In this document: one piece after another, positions 9,852-17,262 of the stretch
Position numbering within the stretch: position 1 is the first letter of the stretch
Layout of the letters: each line of letters starts with the position of its first letter
DNA from: Basidiobolus meristosporus CBS 931.73
Taxonomy: Eukaryota; Basidiobolomycota; Basidiobolomycetes; Basidiobolales; Basidiobolaceae
Direction: 5' to 3'
DNA length: 24,918 bases
Assembly (NCBI GenBank): GCA_002104905.1
Contig: MCFE01000938.1
Location: forward strand, 1-24,918
Position numbers and translations under genes: made by a program
Notes under the pieces: model-generated
What the model was told of the DNA's origin: nothing
The model's input: the letters and a program-made list of their open reading frames with translations, nothing else
Database searches by the model: none

Positions 9852-11066
9852 ATGAGCTCACATGATTTCAGAAAGCTCAGGAAGAAGACCCATCATTTCT
9901 ACATAAAGGATGGCCTCCTCTTCAAACAAGTAAAGCCTGGACAGACACCAAGGAGAGTTATATTTGAGCCCCAGGAGCAACTGACTATTATGTCAAGCCT
10001 TCATGAAGGAAGACCTGGTGGTCATAGAGGCAGAGATGCCACTTACAATGTTGTTTCCAGTAGGTACTACTGGGAGCATATTTATCATGATGTCCAACAC
10101 TTTGTTGAATCTTGTGACATTTGCCAAAGAAGGTCAACCAAGAGATATGAGGAGCCGCTCCATCCAACCTACACACCTTGTCTATGGCAGAAGGTTGGCA
10201 TTGACCTGGTCCACATGCCAACTGCTGGAACCAAGAAGTACCTTGTTGTTGCCAGAGATGATCTGAGTGGGTGGGTAGAAGCTCAAGCCCTATCCAATAA
10301 CAAAAGCCACACCATATGGAGATTTATTCTTGAAGATATAATATGCAGATTTGGCTGCATCAGCCAGTTTGTTACTGACCAAGGAGAAATGATTTCAAAT
10401 TTAATCCAGGAACTCTGCTCACAATACAAGATTCATATTGCTTTCACCACTGCGTATCACCCACAGGCCAATGGAATGGTTGAAAGGGGCCATGGCCCCT
10501 TAGTTAACTCCCTAGTCAAGAGCTGCAACAACATGACACTACAGTGGCCTAGACAACTTCATCTAGCACTCTGGGCAGATAGAATCACTACAAAACGCAG
10601 CACAGGCCTATCTCCATTCAAATTGCTTTATGGACATGATTGCGTTCTTCCCATAGAGCTTGACTCAATATCCTGGAACATGCTAGAGTGGAGGACTACA
10701 ATGAGTACAGAAGAACTACTGACTACACGTATCAAACAGCTTGATCACCATGAACTTGATATTACCCAAGCAGCTGCTAAACTCAAAGAGACAAGACTTC
10801 AGAACAAGGAACCATTTGACAAGTCACATAGCCTTAGACCTAACCCATTACTGCAAGGAGATCCAGTACTGCTCTATGATTCCACTTTAGGCAAGCAGTG
10901 GAGTTGCAAATTTGACAATAAGTGGTCTGGCCCATATATTATCTCTAAGGTGATTGGAAATGGAAGCTACTACCTGTCTGAACTTGATGAAGCACCTCTA
11001 AGAGCACCTGTGGCAGGAAACAGACTTAAGCTATTCAAGCACCGGAATTTTGCACATCACATTTAG
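9852..11066 (+). CDS. Gypsy integrase
   Basis: 404 codons, open to TAG at 11064-11066. It is really the C-terminal part of the Gag-Pol frame, so the ATG at 9852 is probably internal and the TGA just before it a lesion. Domains: an N-terminal H2C2 zinc domain (LHEGRPGGHRG followed by SCDICQRRS); a catalytic core with D118 (VGIDLVH), D176 (FVTDQGE) and E211 (NGMVERGHG), the 35-residue D-to-E step being canonical; and a C-terminal GPY/F module (NKWSGPYIISKV). No chromodomain follows. Integrase inserts the DNA copy into the genome. All catalytic residues are present, so this domain is intact in sequence although it cannot be made as part of a full polyprotein without readthrough. Confidence 0.9.
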   Translation: MSSHDFRKLRKKTHHFYIKDGLLFKQVKPGQTPRRVIFEPQEQLTIMSSLHEGRPGGHRGRDATYNVVSSRYYWEHIYHDVQHFVESCDICQRRSTKRYEEPLHPTYTPCLWQKVGIDLVHMPTAGTKKYLVVARDDLSGWVEAQALSNNKSHTIWRFILEDIICRFGCISQFVTDQGEMISNLIQELCSQYKIHIAFTTAYHPQANGMVERGHGPLVNSLVKSCNNMTLQWPRQLHLALWADRITTKRSTGLSPFKLLYGHDCVLPIELDSISWNMLEWRTTMSTEELLTTRIKQLDHHELDITQAAAKLKETRLQNKEPFDKSHSLRPNPLLQGDPVLLYDSTLGKQWSCKFDNKWSGPYIISKVIGNGSYYLSELDEAPLRAPVAGNRLKLFKHRNFAHHI

Positions 11067-11091
11067 TTTGCTTTGACCTGAGTTCAAAGCT

Positions 11092-11103
11092 GAGAGGGGT
11101 GGA
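11092..11103 (+). promoter_or_regulatory. Gypsy polypurine tract
   Basis: GAGAGGGGTGGA immediately precedes the 3' LTR start TGTAGTGG. A purine-rich tract here primes plus-strand synthesis in LTR elements. Confidence 0.7.
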
Positions 11104-11425
11104 TGTAGTGGGGTCACAGTGACACCCACAGGCAGATGTGCTCATTCTTATGCGTTCACTTCCCTAAAAAGGATTACCCCGCCTATATTATTATCATCCC
11201 AAATTTGCAATATTTCCTATTTTTGTCTATGTGATTATTACTATGCAACCTGACAAACTATTTGTCACTATTAGCTTTATCCCCCATCACATTAGATTAG
11301 ACAAAAGACCCAGTATTCCTAGCAAGCATTTGCCAGAGGTTATTGTACCCAGTGAACACCCCACACACATCCACACTTGAGAAGTGTTAGCCGTATTTTA
11401 CCCTTTGGACTTATACACCACCACA
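11104..11425 (+). repeat. Gypsy 3' LTR, internally deleted
   Basis: Matches 5' LTR positions 4993-5162 and 5921-6072. The 758 bp equivalent to 5163-5920 are missing, including the TATA box. The remaining 322 bp differ from the 5' LTR at four positions, each G-to-A or C-to-T relative to the 5' copy. Because U3 of a new 5' LTR is copied from the 3' LTR, a daughter copy would lack its promoter. Confidence 0.93.
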
Positions 11426-12050
11426 GCGGTCTGTATTCTTCCTCCTGAGGCTCACCATCTGATTCCTCAAGGTATTCACTTACCCTCTGTCTGATACTTT
11501 GGAGCTGTTGCCTGGATGAGTCCTGTGTATATTGCTCTTGGAAGCCACTTAGCTCTACTAATATATCACGTAGTACATTAGTCATTTAAGGCAAAAACTC
11601 ATTCAAAATCTCTTTGGTTTGCAAAGTTGAGGCACAAATGGACACGTCCGGCCTGTACTGTGCAAATTGCGCGCAAAATTGTTCCCACGCGGCTTCTTTG
11701 TCAAATCCCCTCACTCTCAGCTCATTCTTGATTTCAATACTTGTCTTGTTATATATCTTTTTACATACATTGGCTGGCATCTTGATGTAGAACTCATGCC
11801 ACAGCTTTCTACTCAAATTCTTCCATCTTTGTCAACTCTCTGAGGTATCTTGTTCTGCTAGATTAATCAGTAGTGCCCAAATATCTGTATGAAGGCTCTT
11901 CATAGACACTTGGGCCATACTAAAATCATTTGGCAAGAACTCAAACGGATCCAACATTGACTTTTCCGGTCCGGACCGCGCTTGTGAGCTGGGGGATGGG
12001 TTTTGTCTGGGTTGTACTAAAGATGAGTTGAGGCTTGGTATGGGGACCAT
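11426..12050 (-). pseudogene. Harbinger-1 second gene, N-terminal part
   Basis: Starts at ATG 12050-12048 (MVPIPSLNSS) and runs toward the gypsy insertion at 11425. In-frame stops lie at 11832-11834 (TGA, shared with Harbinger-2) and 11586-11588 (TAA, where Harbinger-2 has CAA). Readable blocks include PFEFLPNDFSMAQVSMKSLH, the W-rich stretch RKLWHEF, and NKTSIEIKNELRVRGFDKEA, then a Gln/Glu-rich tail. The continuation is at 4992-4366. I do not recognise the family; the gene is conserved between both copies and transcribed away from the transposase, the usual two-gene Harbinger layout. Confidence 0.65.
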
Positions 12051-12408
12051 AGCAATGGATTTGGATACTTATACAGCAGTATATTGGCATCAACCTGGTC
12101 TTATATGAAATATATATGAAAACTAATGTGATTGTTGAATTTTTCATATATTATGCATGATGCATCTCATATCACATTGACATGGATCAGATCACATCAA
12201 TTGCAGATTTCCTATTTGATTATAGACCTATGATTAAAGCATCAATAAAAGTACCAAGGCATTGTTTGCGGATGATTATTGCAACATAATGATGGGATAC
12301 ATGGCAATTGATGGAGATTTAACCATAATGTATTAAAATCAGATAAATAACGCAGATTGCGCTGAATCAATTCAAACCACCTCCATACAATCATCCACCA
12401 ATTTTAAT
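12051..12408. promoter_or_regulatory. Divergent intergenic region of Harbinger-1
   Basis: 358 bp between the start of the minus-strand second gene and the plus-strand transposase. The equivalent in Harbinger-2 is 15576-15934 (359 bp). It is AT-rich with TATATATG near 12110 and AGATAAATAA near 12342. A shared promoter for the two genes is inferred from layout only. Confidence 0.5.
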
Positions 12409-13293
12409 ATGACTTACTCATCTGAATGGTCTTTTCTCATCAATCCCATCACTACCACTGGATTTCCTTTTGACACACTACAGGGGATCTATTCCAAGTA
12501 CAGTGGACCATCAACCCCAATCTACTCAAGGAGATCCCTTGTTAAGCTTCTCTGCTATTACAAGAACTATTGCCCCACAAGGTTTCATCCCACCATCCAT
12601 GGCAACAAAAGCCCTAGAAGCTTTCATTCCCAGCTGACAGCAATGGAGAACCACCTTGCAGAGGGTATGAATGACTTAGAGCAAGCTTGGAATAATAGGT
12701 TCAGAAGCTCCAATAGACTTCCATATCCCAGAGTGTTCAGCAACAGGTTCCATGTCAGGAGTATTTTGGATACCTTCCCAGTGAGGATTAACAGACCTTC
12801 TAGAGGGCAGAGGCACTTTTATTCTGGCAAGTACAAGGCACACTGTGTGAAGTTTCAAGCACTGTCTGACATTGAGGGCAACATCATCTGGTTTAGTGGG
12901 CCATTTGCTGGAAGTAGGCATGACAAAGCACTCTGGGTAGAGAATCATCCTGAATTCAGTAGAGGGGAGAAATGTATGGCAGACTTAGCCTATATAGGAG
13001 AGGATTGTCAGAGATTGGGATGTATTACAGCTTATAGGAAGCCAAGGAATGGTGTGCTTAGCAGGAAGCAGAAGCTCTACAATGAGATATTTAATCATTT
13101 CAGAGTAAGGGTAGAGCACACTTTTGGATATCTGAAGAGATTCAGCATATTGGCAGGTAAATACAGAGGAAAGTCATATATAGGAGAAAACAGCAGAATA
13201 GGTAAAATAGTTAAGATACTTATTAATGCACAGTATGTTCATACAAGAAGACATCCACTGAGAGAAATATGTCTGGAACATTATGAAGAGTAA
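12409..13293 (+). CDS. PIF/Harbinger transposase (DDE_Tnp_4), intact
   Basis: 294 codons with no stop or frameshift. The catalytic core is complete by motif: D121 in LDTFPVRINRP, then FYSGKYKAHCVKFQ, SRHDKALW (D172), D192 in MADLAYIG, and E236 in RVRVEHTFGYLKRF, with 43 residues between D192 and E236. These match the DDE_Tnp_4 order 'D..PV.I', 'ySGK...H..K', 'GS.HD', 'aDlaY.G', 'R..vEh..g.lK'. The enzyme would cut the element at its inverted repeats and reinsert it at 3-bp targets in the nucleus. The ATG at 12409 is shared with Harbinger-2 and follows the divergent spacer; an N-terminal exon upstream cannot be excluded. The whole gene contains no CpG, and its Arg codons are all AGA or AGG. 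Its partner gene is broken, so autonomy of this copy is doubtful. Confidence 0.9.
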   Translation: MTYSSEWSFLINPITTTGFPFDTLQGIYSKYSGPSTPIYSRRSLVKLLCYYKNYCPTRFHPTIHGNKSPRSFHSQLTAMENHLAEGMNDLEQAWNNRFRSSNRLPYPRVFSNRFHVRSILDTFPVRINRPSRGQRHFYSGKYKAHCVKFQALSDIEGNIIWFSGPFAGSRHDKALWVENHPEFSRGEKCMADLAYIGEDCQRLGCITAYRKPRNGVLSRKQKLYNEIFNHFRVRVEHTFGYLKRFSILAGKYRGKSYIGENSRIGKIVKILINAQYVHTRRHPLREICLEHYEE

Positions 13294-13390
13294 ATAAAGC
13301 AAGGAAATCACTATTGTGAGCAACATAAGTAAGATTGAGTAAATTTACCAGTAACTGTATCATACCACTGGCATCATGGTTGAAATTATA

Positions 13391-13476
13391 GTGCCAGATA
13401 ATGCCATAGAGTGCCAGATCAATCTGGCACCATAAACAGGCTGGCACTATGTGGCACTATCCAACAGAACAAGTCT
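13391..13476. repeat. Harbinger-1 right subterminal repeats and terminus
   Basis: Contains two copies of GTGCCAGAT (13391, 13411), a perfect 9-bp dyad with 2-bp spacer (GTGCCAGAT CA ATCTGGCAC, 13411-13430), then GGCACTAT twice (13443 and 13453) and the terminus GGAACAAGTCT-like end. In Harbinger-2 the same cluster lies at 16915-17001 with one arm of the dyad keeping a CpG. Likely transposase contact sites, by position. Confidence 0.55.
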
Positions 13477-13584
13477 TTAATGTTAATGGCAAGTTGTTAA
13501 TCTGATGCTTGAGAGCAAAAATTGCAAAGAATGCCTGAGAAGTATTAGAAGATGCCTACCAATCATGTTCAGCTGCTAAGAAAT
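13477..13584 (+). pseudogene. Left copia gag, segment between the two Harbingers
   Basis: TTA at 13477-13479 is the Harbinger-1 target duplication. The plus strand then reads LRAKIAKNA, stop, EVLEDAYQSCSAAKK, which matches the minus-strand gag fragment at 2836-3147 (LKAKTAKNAWKALKDTYQSCSAAKK). It therefore continues the gag cut at 3620. AAT at 13582-13584 is the left target duplication of Harbinger-2. Confidence 0.8.
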
Positions 13585-13822
13585 AGACTTGTTCCATTGT
13601 ACCGTGCCAGGGCATGCGGCGCAATCCGCAGTTGTAAAGAACAATCGGGCGCAATATTATAGCTACCAGAAGGAAGGATCGTTCTTGGACAATTTTGCAC
13701 TATGCGGGACAATCTCGCACACTATGGCACAATCTGACACGATGAGGTTGGAACGGATGATTGCGCCAACTTGTAATGTTTGCATCACGTGCGCGATTGG
13801 ATACCGCTATTATGGCAGGTAA

Positions 13823-14327
13823 AATCCGGTATTTGGATATGTTTCTTTAATGCAAATGGAAATAAATGTGTATCACACTATAAACTGCACTAATACTTAC
13901 CATTTTGGTTACCCTCACTCCAATTGGACGGTATCTCAGTGGTTAATTTGTCCAAAAGTATCCTGAAGCTGGCAGCCCCCAATTGGCTCATTGACTACTA
14001 AAAAAGCTACCTGATTTGCCATCAAATATCCCATTTTGTTCAATGAGCAAGTAAATCCCTGATCCTAGTGATTGGACAAGGTGTCATAGCCAGCACGCAA
14101 GCGATCGTGTAGGTGCAAAACAGATCCAATAGCTGCACTGGTATTACAGATGACGTATATATATGCAGGGTGTTTATTTATAGGGGTTCTGTCTAAAATG
14201 TGAGACGACCTTGATATTACTTATATCAAAAATTTGATGATCACTGATTTGCAACGGCTTGATTCTGATCGCAAAAAAAAAGGGTTGTCGGGATCATTAC
14301 AAATGTGAGCGATTCAAAGCAATCGCA
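13823..14327. other. Harbinger-2 left non-coding arm
   Basis: Counterpart of 3862-4365 with scattered substitutions, many of them CpG against TpG or CpA (for example ACGCAAGCGATCG here against ACACAAGCAATTG). No open frame of note. Confidence 0.6.
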
Positions 14328-15575
14328 TCATCTTCTCCTGGGTTTTTTTCTCACAGGGATTACTACTGAAGCATTTGGTAGTGACTCACTTTGCACACCT
14401 ATACTACTTCCTGGCTGACTATCATCTTGGCTACTTGTGTATTTGTAGTCAGTATTTTGCCTCCTAGTTGATGAGTGCAATGCTACAGCTTGGCCGCGCT
14501 GAATTGCACCGACTGAACCAACTGAACCGGCCTGTAGTGCCACGCGCTGACGCGTTCTTTTACTTGCCAAGGGCTCCGGTGGTTGAAGCACTTCATGTTG
14601 GTCATCATCAGTCAGTTCACCAGAAGTAACTTGCTGATGGTCAGGCAAAACGGCACGCGCAGGCGAGCCTTGACACGTTGAGATGGCCCTTGGCTGAGTT
14701 CAATGTGATGCTGCAAGTTGACGCAACTTGGTCCGCTCCAATGGACTTGTGTCTAAATGAGCAGTTTGGCGAGTTCTCGTAGTTTTGCTCTGAAGCGCGC
14801 GCGTTGACCTGACGCGCGTTGACTCAAGGTGGGGCGTTCCAGTAAAGGGTGTTGGCGTACTCTGGACTGACGTGCGCTGGCGTGCTGTGGTTGCAAGAGA
14901 TGGTAGGGAATCCAGCAAGGCGTGCTGGCGCAATCTGGATGATGTTGCTTGCGGTCTGTATTCTTCCTCCTGAAGCTCACCATCTGATTCCTCAAGGTAT
15001 TCACTTACCCTCTGTCTGATACTTTGGAGCTGTTGCCTGGATGAGTCCTGTGTATATTGCTCTTGGAAGCCACTTAGCTCTACTAATATATCACGTAGTA
15101 CATTAGTCATTTGAGGCAAAAACTCATTCAAAATCTCTTTGGTTCCCAAAGTTGAGGCACGAACGGACGCGTCCGGCCCGTACTGTGCAAATCGCACCCA
15201 AAATTGCTCCCGCGCGGCTTCTTTGTCAAATCCCCTCACTCTCAGCTCATTCTTGATTTCAATACTTGTCTTGTTATATATCTTTTTACATACATTGGCT
15301 GGCATCTTGATGGAGAACTCATGCCACAGCTTTCTACTCAAATTCTTCCATCTTTGTCAACTCTCTGAGGTATCTAGTTCTGCTAGAATAATCAGTAGTG
15401 CCCAAATATCTGTATGAAGGCTCATCATAGACACTTGGGCCATACTAAAATCATTTGGCAAGAATTCGAACGGATCCGACATTGACTTTTCCGGTCCGGA
15501 CCACGCTTGTGAGCTGGGGGATGGGTTTTGTCTGGGTTGTACTAAAGATGAGTTGAGGCTTGGTATGGGGACCAT
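14328..15575 (-). pseudogene. Harbinger-2 second gene, two in-frame stops
   Basis: One reading frame of 416 codons from ATG 15575-15573 to TGA 14328-14330, interrupted only by TGA at 15357-15359 and 14700-14702. N-terminal third: Pro/Ser-rich, then an acidic-aromatic block around PFEFLPNDF. Middle: RKLWHEF, NKTSIEIKNELRVRGFDKEA, a helix-rich segment (TNVLRDILVELSGFQEQ) and a Gln/Glu tail. C-terminal third: Arg/Ser/Thr-rich with KRTRQR and terminal RKKPRRR, probable nuclear signals. No known domain recognised with confidence. It faces away from the transposase across 359 bp. The TGA at 15357 is shared by both copies, so it could be a small intron or an old lesion. The role as targeting partner of the transposase is inferred from the family's two-gene design. 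Confidence 0.65.
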
Positions 15576-15934
15576 AGCAATGGATTTGGATACTTATACA
15601 GCAGTATATTGACATCAACCTGGTCTTATATGAAATATATATGAAAACTAATGTGATTGTTGAAATCTCCATATATTATGCATGATGCATCTTGGATCGC
15701 GTTGACACGGATCAGATTACATCAATCGCAGATTTCCTATTTGATTATAGACCTATGATTAAAGCATCAATAAAGGTATCAAGGCATTGTTTGCGGATGA
15801 TTTTTGCGACATAATGATGGGATACGTGGCAATTGATGGAGATTTAACCATAATGTATTAAAAATCAGATAAATAAGGCGGATCGTGCCAAATCAATTCA
15901 AACCGCCTTTATACGATCATCCACCAGTTTTAAT

Positions 15935-16818
15935 ATGACTTACTCATCTGAATGGTCTTTTCTCATCAATCCCATCACTACCACTGGATTTCCTTTTGAC
16001 ACACTAGAGGAGATCTATTCCAAGTACTGTGGACCATCAACCCCTATCTACTCAAGGAGATCCCTTGTCAAGCTTCTCTGCTATTACAAGAACTATTGCC
16101 CCACAAGGTTTCATCCCACCATCCATGGCAACAAAAGTCCTAGAAGCTTTCATTCCCAGCTGACAGCAATGGAGAACCACCTTGCAGATGGTATGAATGA
16201 CTTAGAGCAAGCTTGGAATACTAGGTTCAGAAGCTCCAATAGACTTCCATATCCCAGAGTGTTCAGCAACAGGTTCCATGTCAGGAGTATTTTGGATACC
16301 TTCCCAGTGAGGATTAACAGACCTTCTAGAGGGCAGAGGCACTTTTATTCTGGCAAGTACAAGGCACACTGTGTGAAGTTTCAAGTACTGTCTGACATTG
16401 AGGGTAACATCATCTGGTTTAGTGGGCCATTTGCTGGAAGTATGCATGACAAAGCACTCTGGGTAGAGAATCATGCTGAATTCAGTAGAGGGGAGAAATG
16501 TATGCAAACTTAGCTTATATAGGAGAGGATTGTCAGAGATTAGGATGTATTACAGCTTATAGGAAGCCAAGGAATGGTGTACTTAGCAGGAAGCAAAAGC
16601 TCTACAATGAGATATTTAATCATTTCAGAGTAAGGGTAGAGCACACATTTGGATATCTGAAGAGATTCAGCATATTGGCAGGTAAATACAGAGGAAAGTC
16701 ATATATAGGAGAAAACAGCAGAACAGGTAAAATAGTTAAGATACTTATTAATGCACAGTATGTTCATACAAGAAGACAACCACTGAGAGAAATGTGTCTG
16801 GAGCATTATGAAGAGTAA
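15935..16818 (+). pseudogene. Harbinger-2 transposase, frameshifted
   Basis: About 97% identical to the Harbinger-1 gene. Open to 16513, where a one-base deletion after ATG (near 16503; ATGGCAGAC in copy 1, ATGCAAAC here) shifts the frame to a stop. The same site has G-to-A, turning the second catalytic Asp into Asn. The rest of the protein, including the RVRVEHTFG motif with the catalytic Glu, continues in another frame to 16818. Also Arg-to-Met before HD (SMHDKALW). Two independent lesions mean it cannot make active enzyme, though its ends could still be used by another copy's transposase. Like copy 1, the gene has no CpG. Confidence 0.88.
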
Positions 16819-17001
16819 ATAAAGCAAGGAAAGCACTATTCTGAGCAACATAAGTAAGATTGAGTAAAATTACCAGTAGCTGTATCATACCACAGGCATC
16901 ATGGTAGAAATTATAGTGCCAGATAGTGCCGTAGAGTGCCAGATCAATCCGGCACCATAAACAGGCTGGCACTATGTGGCACTATCCATCGGAACAAGTC
17001 T

Positions 17002-17258
17002 AATGTATCATACACAAATATTCCTACAACAAAGATGCTGCTAATTTTTGTCTCTGACATTGTTGCATATTCAGCTGAAGGCACTTGGTTTTTTATTCTG
17101 GAATTTTAGATCTTCTCACCCACATTTTTTGAAGGGCATTCTTCTCCCATGAAAAGGATCTTAAAGGCCTCTTTCTTGTGGAGCATCTTCATCCCCACCT
17201 TCCACACTTGGTAGCAGGATCAATCAAACTTTTCAGCAGAGGGAAAATTTCAGTAATA
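17002..17258 (-). pseudogene. Right copia gag, N-terminal part
   Basis: After the AAT duplication, the minus strand from 17258 reads NFPSAEKF, stop, SCYQVWKVGMKMLHKKEAFK and then GEECPSKNVGEK followed by a stop. It is clearly the same gag N-terminus as 3434-3620 and points toward it. It is cut from its leader by the LTR pair at 17263-19140. Near 17005-17060 similarity to gag fades. Domains downstream of gag are absent. Confidence 0.7.
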
Positions 17259-17262
17259 GCGG

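Larger units (their letters stand above)
4993..11425 (+). mobile_element. Full-length Ty3/gypsy LTR retrotransposon
   Basis: 6433 bp with LTRs of 1080 bp (5') and 322 bp (3'), a primer site, one continuous gag-pol frame (6213-11066) and a purine tract before the 3' LTR. Domain order is gag, protease, RT, RNase H, integrase, the established Ty3/gypsy order. The integrase ends in a GPY/F-type module and no chromodomain follows. It sits in the Harbinger-1 second gene with a 4-bp GCGG duplication. Three in-frame stops and substitutions in the protease and RNase H sites make it non-autonomous as it stands. The shared parts of the two LTRs differ at 4 of 322 positions, so the insertion is recent relative to its surroundings. 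Confidence 0.95.
3624..13476. mobile_element. Harbinger-1: PIF/Harbinger DNA transposon, split by a gypsy element
   Basis: Ends are AGACTGGTTCC on the left and GGAACAAGTCT on the right, a short imperfect terminal inverted repeat, flanked by TTA on both sides. Without the gypsy insertion and its extra target copy the element is about 3416 bp, almost the same as Harbinger-2 (3417 bp). It carries a plus-strand DDE transposase (12409-13293) and a minus-strand second gene (12050 to 11426, then 4992 to 4366). It interrupts a copia gag whose reading continues on both sides. Differences from Harbinger-2 are largely CpG transitions outside the transposase gene. Confidence 0.9.
13585..17001. mobile_element. 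Harbinger-2: PIF/Harbinger DNA transposon
   Basis: 3417 bp, ends AGACTTGTTCC and GGAACAAGTCT (an 11-bp perfect terminal inverted repeat), flanked by AAT at 13582-13584 and 17002-17004. Collinear with Harbinger-1 throughout, and it preserves the empty site for the gypsy insertion (near 14951-14955). The transposase gene carries a frameshift and a lost catalytic Asp; the second gene has two stops. Related elements in opposite states of decay sit about 105 bp apart in one copia gag. Confidence 0.92.

Noticed and set aside
15139-15417. A 92-codon frame on + in Harbinger-2
   Set aside because: Antisense to the conserved second gene of the element.
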